This document shows, piece by piece, positions 50,260-58,717 of a stretch of 64,000 nt of DNA. The position numbers and the translations under genes were made by a program. Positions within the stretch are counted from its first letter, which is position 1, and the number at the start of each line of letters is the position of its first letter. Below the pieces are notes generated by a model. It was not told where the DNA came from. It saw only the letters and a program-made list of their open reading frames with translations, and did no database searches. The DNA is from Chitinophaga sp. LS1 (GTDB lineage: Bacteria > Bacteroidota > Bacteroidia > Chitinophagales > Chitinophagaceae), in the NCBI RefSeq assembly GCF_034274695.1, contig NZ_CP128362.1:3970501-4034500 (forward strand), in the 5' to 3' direction.

Positions 50260-50295
50260 TATGATATGTTTTATAGATAATTGTGGAGGAATAGA

Positions 50296-51084
50296 TTAGC
50301 GGTACTCCGAAGCTCCACGGATGTTAGTATGCTCTGGGATAGTGGGTAGCTCTGTAAGAAGTTCTTCTAACTGGTCAAGCCCAGCCTTCAAAATGCGTTC
50401 GATGGTATGATAGCCTGCTTTATGATATTCCAGTGCACGATGACATGCCTGTTCCAGGCGTTGTATGCCATAATCTTTTCCTAATGCCAGTATGCCCTGG
50501 CATTGCTTATAAGCGATTTCAGGATAATTATACTGAGCTAATAGCCTTTGTATATAGAGAAGAGTATTATTACCTACCAGAGCTGCTTTATCCTCAAAAA
50601 ACTGAGGGCTCCAGCCATTATATACCTGATGAGTGGAGGGCATATGTTCGCTGACTGTGGTATAGTGCCCTGAAGTAAAACAGCGACGGTGACTGGCTAT
50701 GCGGGTGTGATTATAAAAGATCTCTACTGATAATTGATTATACTGCACCTCCACATGCAGGCCCTGATATCGATAAGGTACGCTATAGTAGTTACGGTTT
50801 TCACTTAAGAAGATATAGCTTGTCTTCTGCACCTTGGCACGTCTGTATTGTCGTAGATGATAACGCCCCTGAGGTAATGGTTGCAACCATTCCTTTTCAG
50901 TGTCAATAAATTGTTGCCGGCGGGTAGTACCTCCATGCGCAAACAGGTAATCATTATAAGTTAAAAGCATATTGCTGATCTCAACATTGATCTCGTCGAG
51001 GGAAAAGAAGGTATGACGGGATAGCGGATAATAAATACGCTGATACACCAGCTCAACTGAACGTTCGACTAACGCCTTATCCTG
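50296..51084 (-). pseudogene. istA: IstA transposase, C-terminal fragment
   Basis: From QDKALVERSVELVYQRIYY onward this is the C-terminal part of IS21 IstA, including the catalytic-Glu region (DKALVERSV) and the beta-strand C-terminal domain. The reading frame begins at the RIT element junction at 51084/51085 and continues in frame from the fragment at 54590-54971 when the RIT element plus one 6-bp repeat is removed. It could be translated only as a fragment from an internal Met (51048). Confidence 0.9.
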
Positions 51085-51085
51085 C

Positions 51086-51105
51086 TTATGTAAATATTTA
51101 CATAA
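51086..51105. repeat. 20-bp perfect palindrome at the left RIT junction
   Basis: TTATGTAAATATTTACATAA is its own reverse complement and contains two copies of the TTATGTAAA core found in the other RIT end repeats. It has no counterpart at the right junction. Confidence 0.85.
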
Positions 51106-51109
51106 ACAC

Positions 51110-51141
51110 GATTATGGAAACAAATATGTTATGTAAACTTT
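51110..51141 (+). repeat. Left 32-bp inverted repeat of the RIT element
   Basis: Identical over 32 bases to the reverse complement of 54558-54589. It ends in TTATGTAAACTTT, a probable recombinase-binding half-site. Confidence 0.95.
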
Positions 51142-51180
51142 GCGACTAAGATCCACTGTTTACAGCCATATCCTGCACTA

Positions 51181-51193
51181 AAAGTTTACATAA
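51181..51193 (-). repeat. Subterminal half-site, left
   Basis: AAAGTTTACATAA, inverse of the 13 bases at 51129-51141, with 39 bases between them. The right end repeats this arrangement with 40 bases between. Confidence 0.8.
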
Positions 51194-51245
51194 TATTATC
51201 TTCTACATGGGTTAGTAATGTCACTTCCCCTTAAAAGATAATATT

Positions 51246-52505
51246 ATGACTAAAGTTTACCGCTCTTATGGAGCTTTAACAAAGGCGGCTTCTGGATATC
51301 TTAAAGACATAGGTAGAAGCGAATCTACTATATCTATGTATAACTGGATCTGGGGGAGGATTAAAAAGTACATGGATATTAACAAGATTGTTCATTGTTC
51401 CTCAACAACAGTCGCCGATTATATCAACGCCACCTATGGTTTGCGGCCAATACCATCATTAACGCATCACGAAAAGCATTCCCTGCGGTGCGCCTTATGT
51501 TTAATACAATTTGCAGAGACAGGCAGGATGATTGAAGTGATACGTCGCAGGGAATGTGTAGTACTTTCTGGAGAAATTGGTAATGAAATTGCAGCTTATG
51601 TCGAATCCAAAAGAAAATTGAGGTTGAATGTCAAAACATTGCACAGTTACTCCTATTATCTATACCAGTTTTTAAAGTACTTAAATGCAAGTGAAATACA
51701 CGCCTGCAATACAATATCTTCACTCGCCCTGATGAAGTACACGTCAAACTTACTGCCTGAAGCTGCGGGAGCTAAACATCTTGCCTTGTCCATAATCAAA
51801 GGTTTTTTGAGATATCTGTATGAACAAAATAAGACAGCCAGAGACTTTTCTGTAATTGTTCCTAAAGACAATTATAAAAAGCAACCAAAGCTGCCATCGA
51901 CCTATACAAAAGACGAAGTACGTACGATATTAAACTCTATCGATAGAAGCACCGCTTTGGGAAAGAGAGATTATGCTCTGCTAATCCTGGCAGTACGCTT
52001 GGGAATGCGAGCTTCTGACATTAGCCGGCTTAAGTTTGAAAATATTCGATGGACTGAGAATAGTATATCTTTTAATCAGTTTAAAACAAATGAAAAAGTG
52101 GTGCTTCCGTTAACCACAGATGTTGGCGAAACCCTCATAGATTATATCAAATATGCAAGACCAACCTCCAATGATGCGCATGTTTTTCTTGAAAAGCAGT
52201 TCCCTGTTATACCGATTAGTGCTAAGAGAGTGTCATTGACGGCGAGCAGGAATATTACAAAGTCAGGAGTCTTTATTGGTGAGCGAAAACATGGTTCACA
52301 TGCATTACGACATACAATGGCCAGTTTCTTACTAGAGCAGAAAACGCCCTTACCCGTTATATCAGAATTGCTCGGGCATGCCAGTACACAAACCTCGATG
52401 TGCTATTTGCGCATAGATATGGAATCGTTACGCCAATGTGCGATGGAAGTGCCGGTTGTTTCTGAAGCGTTTTATACGCAAAAAGGAGGAGCATTTTATG
52501 AATAA
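51246..52505 (+). CDS. Tyrosine recombinase 1 of the RIT element (RitA-like)
   Basis: A 419-residue recombinase with an N-terminal SAM-like core-binding domain (about 115-215) and a C-terminal catalytic domain. Visible active-site motifs: Arg I in GMRASDISRL, HALRHTMAS (His-x-x-Arg), LLGHAS and the nucleophile Tyr in CYLRID. It is the longest of the three, with an extra N-terminal region (about 1-110). Its end overlaps the next gene by 8 bp. Confidence 0.95.
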   Translation: MTKVYRSYGALTKAASGYLKDIGRSESTISMYNWIWGRIKKYMDINKIVHCSSTTVADYINATYGLRPIPSLTHHEKHSLRCALCLIQFAETGRMIEVIRRRECVVLSGEIGNEIAAYVESKRKLRLNVKTLHSYSYYLYQFLKYLNASEIHACNTISSLALMKYTSNLLPEAAGAKHLALSIIKGFLRYLYEQNKTARDFSVIVPKDNYKKQPKLPSTYTKDEVRTILNSIDRSTALGKRDYALLILAVRLGMRASDISRLKFENIRWTENSISFNQFKTNEKVVLPLTTDVGETLIDYIKYARPTSNDAHVFLEKQFPVIPISAKRVSLTASRNITKSGVFIGERKHGSHALRHTMASFLLEQKTPLPVISELLGHASTQTSMCYLRIDMESLRQCAMEVPVVSEAFYTQKGGAFYE

Positions 52506-53472
52506 TAAATATAAGAACCCTGGTATACTGGCGCCTATTGTTCAGGAGTATATCAATATGAGAAAGAACCTTGGCTTTAGATCTGAAGCTCAGAAGTATA
52601 GTTTGTTTGCTTTTGATGCTTTTGCTTGCAAAGAAGGACTTTCTTCCGTAACCATTACAAAAGAACTGGCTGAAAAATGGTGTAACAGGCGCCCTGATGA
52701 AGCTACAGATACCTGGAGCCACAGAAACTGCTTTTTACGTCAGTTTGCTATCTATTTATCTAATCTTGGATATGATACTTATATTCCCTGTAAGGTATTT
52801 ACAAAACATGACAACTTCATTCCTTATATATTTTCTGATGATGAACTAGGAGCTATCTTTAAAGCCTGCGACACACTGGATCTTTATGATAAGCATGCCA
52901 GAAGCAACCTTTTTGTACTACCGGCTTTTTTTCGAATGCTGGCAGGAACTGGTATTAGAATCGGTGAAGCGTCGGCATTATTGAACAAAGACGTTAATCT
53001 TGATCAAGGGTATATCGTTCTACGCAACTGTAAAAACGGTAAAGACCGGATGGTGCCCTTATCAGAATCGCTGGTCGAAGTCTGCAGGCAGTACAGGAAA
53101 TACAGAGAACTGCTTCCTCATCACAGTGATTGCTTCTTTGTTAAGATGAATGGCTGCCCTTGTCCACCAAATAGCTTCTTTCATTGGTGGACTAAGATAC
53201 TAAAAGCGGCCTCTATACAACGTCGTGGAAAAACAGTTGGTCCGAGGATACATGATCTTCGACACACTTTTTGTGTTAAATCCATGGCTTCCCTGGCAAA
53301 GGAAGGAAAAGATCTGTACTATATACTTCCCATACTGTCTACCTATATTGGCCATCAGTCTATAGCAGCAACTGACAGGTATGTAAGAATGACTTCGGAA
53401 ATGTACCCTGATCTAATAAGTCAGACCGATAGCATCTGCTTATATATCTTTCCTCACCTCAAAAGCCAGTAA
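52498..53472 (+). CDS. Tyrosine recombinase 2 of the RIT element (RitB-like)
   Basis: 324 residues from ATG 52498, which overlaps the preceding recombinase gene; the start at 52438 lies too far inside it. Catalytic motifs: GTGIRIGEASAL (Arg I), IHDLRHTFCV, YIGHQSIAAT and Tyr in RYVRM. The stop is 4 bp before the third gene. Confidence 0.95.
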   Translation: MNNKYKNPGILAPIVQEYINMRKNLGFRSEAQKYSLFAFDAFACKEGLSSVTITKELAEKWCNRRPDEATDTWSHRNCFLRQFAIYLSNLGYDTYIPCKVFTKHDNFIPYIFSDDELGAIFKACDTLDLYDKHARSNLFVLPAFFRMLAGTGIRIGEASALLNKDVNLDQGYIVLRNCKNGKDRMVPLSESLVEVCRQYRKYRELLPHHSDCFFVKMNGCPCPPNSFFHWWTKILKAASIQRRGKTVGPRIHDLRHTFCVKSMASLAKEGKDLYYILPILSTYIGHQSIAATDRYVRMTSEMYPDLISQTDSICLYIFPHLKSQ

Positions 53473-53476
53473 TCGT

Positions 53477-54496
53477 ATGAAACAAACTCAATTTGCCAAA
53501 TACTTAACCTACTTTATGGTGAAATATCTCGTTGGAGAAAGAGGTTGCTCGAAGAATACCGTTGCTGCTTACCGGGATGCAATAAGCCTTTTTATTATCC
53601 ATATGCGCGATAATCACTACATAAAAGTGGATCATCTTGAATTTATAGACATAACACAGGAGCGTATCGTTGGTTTTTTAGAATGGCTTGAGACCGAAAG
53701 GAAATGTAGTATATCCACCCGAAATGTGCGTCTGGCTGCTATCCATGCTTTTGTCCGCTTCCTGATATATAAGTCTCCGGATTATATGGAAGAATGGCAG
53801 CGGATACTTGCTATCAAAGTGAAACGAGCCCCCAAAGCAACAGTAGTTTATTTAGGTGCTGACGGCATGAAACTATTATTGGCCCAGCCGGATACATCTA
53901 CTCCTAAAGGAAGGCGGGATCTGACGCTCTTGTCGCTTATGTACGATTGTGCCGGACGGGTTCAGGAAATAGCTGATCTGGTTCCCGCCAGAGTCAATTT
54001 TGGAAAACCAACTTTGTTAAGGGTAACGGGAAAAGGAAATAAAACGCGGCTAATCCCATTGTCAGATCAGGCGACAGCCTCGTTAAAGATATATATGCAG
54101 GAAAACAGGCTTTTAGAAGGGAAGGCCACTGAGTACCCCTTGTTCAGTAATGGAAGAGGAAGCAAACTAACACGAATGGCTATTACCATGATACTGAAAA
54201 AGTATAGTGCGGCTGCTAGAAAAATAAACCAAGCCTTAATACCTGCCAATGTAAGTCCACACTCCTTAAGGCACAGCAAAGCTATGATGCTGCAACAGAA
54301 CGGCGTGAACTTAATATGTATACGAGACTTTTTAGGTCATGAGTCAGTGACTACGACCGAAATATATGCCAGAATCGACAACAGGCAGAAACGAGAAGCG
54401 ATAGAGAAAACAAGTCTTTCTCCAGATCTTTCTGAGGATCCATCCTGGCAAAAAGACAAAGGGCTGTTGAACTGGCTGGAAAGCCTTGCCAAATAA
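53477..54496 (+). CDS. Tyrosine recombinase 3 of the RIT element (RitC-like)
   Basis: A 339-residue recombinase with N-terminal SAM-like domain and catalytic motifs DCAGRVQEIADL (Arg I), SPHSLRHSKAM, FLGHESVTTT and Tyr in IYARID. A C-terminal extension (QKREAIEKTSLS...) follows the nucleophile. The right-end half-site begins 8 bp after its stop, so the gene fills the element to its edge. Confidence 0.95.
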   Translation: MKQTQFAKYLTYFMVKYLVGERGCSKNTVAAYRDAISLFIIHMRDNHYIKVDHLEFIDITQERIVGFLEWLETERKCSISTRNVRLAAIHAFVRFLIYKSPDYMEEWQRILAIKVKRAPKATVVYLGADGMKLLLAQPDTSTPKGRRDLTLLSLMYDCAGRVQEIADLVPARVNFGKPTLLRVTGKGNKTRLIPLSDQATASLKIYMQENRLLEGKATEYPLFSNGRGSKLTRMAITMILKKYSAAARKINQALIPANVSPHSLRHSKAMMLQQNGVNLICIRDFLGHESVTTTEIYARIDNRQKREAIEKTSLSPDLSEDPSWQKDKGLLNWLESLAK

Positions 54497-54504
54497 GTGA
54501 AGTG

Positions 54505-54517
54505 TTATGTAAACTTT
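54505..54517 (+). repeat. Subterminal half-site, right
   Basis: TTATGTAAACTTT, 40 bases from its inverse at 54558-54570. It mirrors the pair at the left end of the element. Confidence 0.8.
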
Positions 54518-54557
54518 TGAGTAAGGAAAGTCTTGTAAGTACTCGGGTTAAGCGTCA

Positions 54558-54589
54558 AAAGTTTACATAACATATTTGTTTCCATAATC
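54558..54589 (-). repeat. Right 32-bp inverted repeat of the RIT element
   Basis: Perfect inverse copy of 51110-51141. The outer base lies 3 bp from the end of the repeat ATCCTG. Confidence 0.95.
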
Positions 54590-54971
54590 CTGAGGGTGAT
54601 ATGGGCGAGCAGGGTCTACCGCGCAACTATAAAAAAGAGCAAAATCGGCCAATGTTTTATTGATCAGTGGAGCATATTTATGAGCTTTACTTACTGCGCT
54701 TTTGAGATTATCAGATACAATAGCTTGTGGGACTCCTCCAAGCCACTGCAGGCAGGAAGATAAACAAGAGATCAGATCTTCCCTTTTCTGTGAAGATACA
54801 GCTCTTACAAAGGTGTATTGGCTGCAAGGCAGCACTGCCACGAACACCTCTACTGCTATGAGTTCTCCTGTAGTTTTATCAACATAGGAAAGCTTATCTC
54901 CACAAAAGTCTACATACAGCTTATCGCCGGCCTTATGTAGCAGTTTTCCACCTGGTGTGGTTCTTTTATTC
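54590..54971 (-). pseudogene. istA: IstA transposase, central (DDE) fragment
   Basis: The frame reads RTTPGGKLLHKAGDKLYVDF (first catalytic Asp) and AIVSDNLKSAVSKA (second catalytic Asp), ending CAVDPARPYHPQD at the RIT junction. The N-terminal HTH region is missing because the sequence is cut at the IS66 left end (54972). The catalytic Glu is on the fragment at 50296-51084. Confidence 0.9.
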
Positions 54972-55003
54972 GTAAACCTCTAACGTTGGGAGTCATTGAT
55001 AAT
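54972..55003 (+). repeat. IS66 left terminal inverted repeat
   Basis: Begins GTAAACCTCTAACG and matches the inverse of 58263-58294 at 25 of 32 positions. Confidence 0.85.
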
Positions 55004-55043
55004 AAAAAAAAACTCCTATCAAAATGTCAACATCTGATAGGAG
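55002..55043 (-). terminator. Terminator after the IS66 passenger gene
   Basis: A 9-bp perfect stem (55013-55021 with 55035-55043) with a 13-base loop is followed on the minus strand by T9. It lies 18 bp past the stop of the passenger ORF, just inside the left IS end. Confidence 0.85.
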
Positions 55044-55060
55044 GATTATTATTGCTACCA

Positions 55061-55582
55061 CTACTTCGCAATAATCTCGTCAAAACATTTTATAAGGGTA
55101 ATGTATCCTGCGTATACGGCACCTCCTGACTCACGATTTAATCTATGTAGTATTTTATTCTCCCGGCACTCCGATACTAACATTGCATACAGAGATTTAG
55201 AATAAAAACTATTTAGATCATCATCTATCATTTTATTTTTTGCAGCTGTAGATATATTTGTTTCATACTTTTTCAGCATTTCTACAAATCTGGATTCCTG
55301 CTTACTATATTGTTGCTCCGTGATTTGTACCTTACGAACATTCTTCTTGTCTCTGTAAAAAAGCCAGATCAGCACATATAAATTAATCAGGTCCGGTAAG
55401 TCTTCCATGGGAACATCCATCTTATATCCCATTATTGTCGATAGTATAAATGGCTGATAGCGGAACAATTCATCAGTTATATTATTTGCATAATCAAAAT
55501 CATTCATTCTGCTTTCTATTTCGGCTTTGATCGCAGCAATCTGCTTAACATCAGTTTGTTCCTGTGTTGATATTTTATCCAT
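55061..55582 (-). CDS. IS66 passenger protein of unknown function
   Basis: A 173-residue, mainly helical, charged soluble protein (QTDVKQIAAIKAEIESRMND, YVLIWLFYRDKKNVRKVQI) with no signal peptide or recognisable catalytic motif. It is inside the IS66 inverted repeats, on the transposase strand, 82 bp downstream of tnpC and followed by its own terminator. I do not recognise the family. It could assist transposition or be a cargo/regulatory gene. Confidence 0.7.
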   Translation of the reverse strand: MDKISTQEQTDVKQIAAIKAEIESRMNDFDYANNITDELFRYQPFILSTIMGYKMDVPMEDLPDLINLYVLIWLFYRDKKNVRKVQITEQQYSKQESRFVEMLKKYETNISTAAKNKMIDDDLNSFYSKSLYAMLVSECRENKILHRLNRESGGAVYAGYITLIKCFDEIIAK

Positions 55583-55664
55583 GTTGATAATTGGATTTAA
55601 AGAGTGATTTCCTTTTACAAGATTAAGGATTTTGGAGAAAAAAGAAAGCGGCCTAATCTAAGAT

Positions 55665-57482
55665 TCAGGCACGTGCCGGTTTCCAGTATTGGGGTAAGAG
55701 TTCTATAAACTTATCTTTGGGGTGCTCACTTATTCTGCGCAGTACATCATCGAGCCAATGGATAGGATTGATACCCTGCAACCTGCAGGTGGCCAGCAAG
55801 CTATAAATAATTGCAGCATGTTCTGCACCATTATGAGAACCGGCAAACATAAAATTGTGTCTGCCCAGGGCAATAGGGCGGATCTGCGCTTCAAGTAAAT
55901 TATTGTCAATTGATAAAAATCCCTCAGTAGTGTATACTATAATGCCTTCAAAATTAGATAATGCATAATTGATGGCCTGATAAATGGGAGTTCCCGGTAT
56001 TGTAAGCGGCAACTGTTGCTGAAGCCACTGTTTAAAAGCATTTAATATGGGTACCGCTTTTTGTTGTCTCTCCTGTTTAATTTCATCATAGTCCATATCA
56101 GCAGCTTTGCATTTTGCTTCCAGCTTATAAAGTGGTCCAAAGAAGTTATCCAGTGCATAAGCGGCCAGCTGTCTGTCATTATCCAGGGCCCGCATAAAAT
56201 ATCTTCTTATATGGGCCATACATTTTTGATGTATAACACCTGGCTGCTGACCATATTTAGTGTATACACCATAAGCATCTGTCAACAGATATCCTTTGTA
56301 TCCGCTTAAAACATCTGCAATATCTTTTTTCCCTCTTCCCCGCTGATAAAGGAAACAGGCTATTCGCTGGATAGGGGACAATATTGCCCACTGCCAGCCT
56401 ATATGAGATTTTTTACCCTTTTTTTTAGTATCATCCAATACTTTGTACGACGACTCATCTACATGAACAATTCCACTTCGGACGACTTCCAGGTATAGCA
56501 GTTCCCACAATGGTCTTAGCACTTCGCAGATCCTGTTCACATAATAAACGAGTGTGCTATATGGCAGGTTTACTCCATACTGAATAAAACGTTTCCATTG
56601 ACGCCCTACCGGGAGATGATATAAAAACTTATCTGTTATCAGCATGATCAGTATGCTGATATCTACTTTACAACGAGGGATAGGATGTGATGGCAGCGGC
56701 GCTGATACCTTCTTAGCATATAATCCATCTTCAGATGCAACGATATAAACTGGTCGTCTGGTCACTTTAATATACCACCGTAATGGAGAACAGGCCAGTT
56801 GTCGCTGCTCATCTATCCTTACTAATTTGGCGCCCAGTGGAAGAGGATCTACATCCAGAGTAGTAATTTCTTCCTCCAATCCCTTAGGCAGATCATTACG
56901 ACCACCTCTTGTCTTAGGGCTTATCTCTACTGTCTGTCTTATATGTTCTGCAATTACTTTACGGGAACTGATCTGGCATACTGCATATTCATCCGCATCT
57001 AAGCTCAGCGTACCTTGTACAATTTGCCCCTGTTCCGTAATGTCGGTTTGTAATGGCCTCCTTTCACTTCTTATACCATGGACCCATTTTTTCAGGGCTT
57101 TCAACTCATGACGGCTTCTAAGCAAACTATTTATTACTTTATGCTGTTTTGTAACTTCTTGTTGTAAAGTGATTATTTCTTTATCCTGGTTTTTAATCAG
57201 GTTATCATATTGCGTAAGCTGAGAGTCAAGTTGCAGAATGGTTTGTCTACCAACTTCCAGTTGTTCATCTTTTTGCAGTAGTAATTGTTGTTGATAACAT
57301 ATCAGCTGGTCCTGATCAAATAGGATGGCATCTTTCGTTTCACGTTCCAGTTGTAAAACCAGTAATTGTTCCTGTTGAACAAACATTTGCTCCTGCTGCA
57401 TTGATATAATACGCTGCAATGCTGCCTGTTGTTGCAGACAAGCAGTATACATGGCTTTATATGAAGTGGCAGATTTTTTCAT
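55665..57482 (-). CDS. tnpC: IS66 transposase TnpC
   Basis: A 605-residue DDE transposase. A long Gln-rich coiled coil (about 10-125) precedes the IS66 zinc-binding/linker region (about 195-250) and the DDE domain (GIVHVDESSYKVLDD, GYLLTDAYGVYTKYG, FLSIDNNLLEAQIRPIALGRHN). The C-terminal motif ending LDDVLRRISEH is typical. The frame is intact. Confidence 0.96.
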   Translation of the reverse strand: MKKSATSYKAMYTACLQQQAALQRIISMQQEQMFVQQEQLLVLQLERETKDAILFDQDQLICYQQQLLLQKDEQLEVGRQTILQLDSQLTQYDNLIKNQDKEIITLQQEVTKQHKVINSLLRSRHELKALKKWVHGIRSERRPLQTDITEQGQIVQGTLSLDADEYAVCQISSRKVIAEHIRQTVEISPKTRGGRNDLPKGLEEEITTLDVDPLPLGAKLVRIDEQRQLACSPLRWYIKVTRRPVYIVASEDGLYAKKVSAPLPSHPIPRCKVDISILIMLITDKFLYHLPVGRQWKRFIQYGVNLPYSTLVYYVNRICEVLRPLWELLYLEVVRSGIVHVDESSYKVLDDTKKKGKKSHIGWQWAILSPIQRIACFLYQRGRGKKDIADVLSGYKGYLLTDAYGVYTKYGQQPGVIHQKCMAHIRRYFMRALDNDRQLAAYALDNFFGPLYKLEAKCKAADMDYDEIKQERQQKAVPILNAFKQWLQQQLPLTIPGTPIYQAINYALSNFEGIIVYTTEGFLSIDNNLLEAQIRPIALGRHNFMFAGSHNGAEHAAIIYSLLATCRLQGINPIHWLDDVLRRISEHPKDKFIELLPQYWKPARA

Positions 57483-57555
57483 TGGAACAATTACTATAAC
57501 GAAAAAAGCAGATCATTGTTTTGATCTGCTGCTGGTAATTTTAAAATTATTTTGT

Positions 57556-57915
57556 CTAATCTGAAGGAGGCTTATTGTTATCATTATGCCGGTAAAATGT
57601 GAGCCCTTTTACCAGTGCTATCACCTCCGAAGCACTTAATTTCAATGATTCCGAAGCACTCCCTGCCTCAGGCTTTTTAAAGCGTCCTTTATCAAGTTTG
57701 CGACATAATAATGTGAATCCTGATGATTCATGCAACAATAACTTTAAATGAGTAAAATCACGATTCAAAAACACAAATACATCATTATCTGAAATAGATA
57801 GTTGCATAACATTATTTACAATTCCACATAGCCCGGCAAATGATTTTCTCATATCTGCTGCCTGTGTATACAAAAAATAACGATGACGATCTGTCAACAC
57901 AATGATAGCACTCAT
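57556..57915 (-). CDS. tnpB: IS66 accessory protein TnpB
   Basis: A 119-residue IS66 Orf2 protein: FLYTQAADMRKSFAGLCGIV and VFVFLNRDFTHLKLLLHE are family hallmarks. Its start overlaps the tnpA stop by 4 bp (ATGA). Needed with TnpA for transposition in IS66 family members. Confidence 0.94.
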   Translation of the reverse strand: MSAIIVLTDRHRYFLYTQAADMRKSFAGLCGIVNNVMQLSISDNDVFVFLNRDFTHLKLLLHESSGFTLLCRKLDKGRFKKPEAGSASESLKLSASEVIALVKGLTFYRHNDNNKPPSD

Positions 57916-58229
57916 GATATCAGGGCTTTTAAATAAGCAGCGCTTACAGGTTGATAAATCCTGATACCTCTGAATTCGGCAAATATACCACCTGTACTAA
58001 GCGGAACCTCAGCATTCGGAGCTGAGGTTATTAGTTCTATAAAGCTACTGTTGTTCACGCTCCTGCTCAAATATCGCTTGCGCCAATTGAAAAAAGTGGC
58101 CTGACTGATACCTTTATCAGCACAAAACTCCTTTAAACTTACATTGTCCCGGTCAAATTGGTCCAACATAGTGATAATTTCCTCAGAAGAGTACCTGGAA
58201 TGGGAGGCCTTTTTAGTTTTATTGTTCAT
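57912..58229 (-). CDS. tnpA: IS66 accessory protein TnpA
   Basis: A 105-residue protein with an N-terminal HTH (VSLKEFCADKGISQATFFNW) as in IS66/IS3-type OrfA. The C-terminal part (STGGIFAEFRGIRIYQPVSA) is typical of Bacteroidota IS66 Orf1. First gene of the IS66 operon, 34 bp inside the right inverted repeat. Confidence 0.9.
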   Translation of the reverse strand: MNNKTKKASHSRYSSEEIITMLDQFDRDNVSLKEFCADKGISQATFFNWRKRYLSRSVNNSSFIELITSAPNAEVPLSTGGIFAEFRGIRIYQPVSAAYLKALIS

Positions 58230-58262
58230 ACTTTTTTAAGGCAAGGTAAATCAGCATAGAAG

Positions 58263-58294
58263 ATTGACAGCGACTCCCCTCGTTATAGGTTTAC
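58263..58294 (-). repeat. IS66 right terminal inverted repeat
   Basis: Read on the minus strand begins GTAAACCTATAACG; pairs with 54972-55003. Confidence 0.85.
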
Positions 58295-58450
58295 TTTCTG
58301 CCAGCTCGGCCAATGTCATCTGTTCTTTTAAGGCTTCGATAGCTACTTTCGCTTTAAAGGCTGCATTGAACTTTCTTCTTCCCTTGTTCATATTGTAAAT
58401 TTAAGATGTTTTTCCACTTAAACTTACTGTCCGTTTTGTGGGGAGTATTA
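58295..58450 (-). mobile_element. IS3-family remnant: left end and first 32 codons of orfA
   Basis: On the minus strand, ATG 58391 starts an OrfA N-terminus (MNKGRRKFNAAFKAKVAIEA, then LKEQMTLAELAE) that is a standard IS3 HTH. It is cut by the right end of IS66 at 58294. The approximately 55 bp upstream look like an IS3 left end (CTCCCCACAAAACGGACAGT). The remaining IS3 body is absent from the window. Confidence 0.8.
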
Positions 58451-58671
58451 TAAATAGTCATATCGGCATAATAATTATGACGGCTTGTTAGGTGTAAAGA
58501 ATTGTAGAATCAATGGTCAGCCATTGATACATGAAAGCCTTCTAGTGGCGTGTGATGGTGAGTTCATAATTCATATCGGGTAGCGAATGTTAATTGGTAA
58601 AGAATCGGACCCGGACATGGAATCGAACTACTATAGTTTGAAGATGAGAAAGGTATTAAAAAATACAAAAT
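58451..58671. other. Intergenic DNA between IS3 scrap and tRNA terminator
   Basis: Nothing identifiable. A TTCGATTCC-like stretch on the minus strand near 58605-58630 recalls a tRNA T-loop but has no complementary stem. Confidence 0.4.
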
Positions 58672-58707
58672 TAGCTAAAATAAGAAACCCGCAACTAGTG
58701 CGGGTTT
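58672..58707 (-). terminator. Terminator downstream of tRNA-Leu
   Basis: A 9-bp perfect stem (58685-58693 with 58699-58707), 5-base loop, followed on the minus strand by a CTTATTTT tract. Begins 10 bases after the tRNA 3' end. Confidence 0.8.
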
Positions 58708-58717
58708 TAATATTAGG

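Larger units (their letters stand above)
51085..54592 (+). mobile_element. Recombinase-in-trio (RIT) element inserted in istA
   Basis: It contains three consecutive, overlapping or nearly touching tyrosine recombinase genes on one strand, the defining trait of RIT elements. The insertion is delimited by a 6-bp direct repeat ATCCTG (51079-51084 and 54587-54592). Removing one repeat and the element restores the IstA reading frame PYHPQD-KALVERSV. A 32-bp perfect inverted repeat (51110-51141 and 54558-54589) lies at or near the ends; the right copy reaches the junction while the left copy is 25 bp inside it. Confidence 0.88.
49415..54971 (-). mobile_element. IS21-family remnant, split by a RIT element and truncated by IS66
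   Basis: The left boundary near 49415 begins TGTC and is followed by repeated GGCC-containing motifs (49431-49493) of the kind found at IS21 ends. It carries an intact-looking istB and an istA in two pieces (50296-51084 and 54590-54971, minus strand). The 5' part of istA, including the HTH domain and the right end, is gone: the sequence stops exactly at the left end of IS66 (54972). The element can no longer move on its own. Confidence 0.8.
54972..58294 (-). mobile_element. IS66-family element with a passenger ORF
   Basis: The 3,323-bp element is bounded by imperfect inverted repeats both beginning GTAAACCT (54972-55003 and 58263-58294 inverted; 25 of 32 bases identical). It holds tnpA, tnpB and tnpC in the usual order on the minus strand plus a 173-residue ORF beyond tnpC. 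The 8 bases flanking each side (TTTTATTC and TTTCTGCC) do not match, so the expected 8-bp target duplication is absent. The left flank is istA, the right flank IS3 orfA. Confidence 0.9.

Noticed and set aside
49415..54971. IS21 with two separate transposase genes
   Set aside because: The two pieces are one istA; they join in frame across the RIT insertion and each holds different catalytic residues.
58600..58635. tRNA-like 3' fragment (T-loop-like bases on the minus strand)
   Set aside because: No complementary T-stem or acceptor stem; resemblance is limited to the loop.
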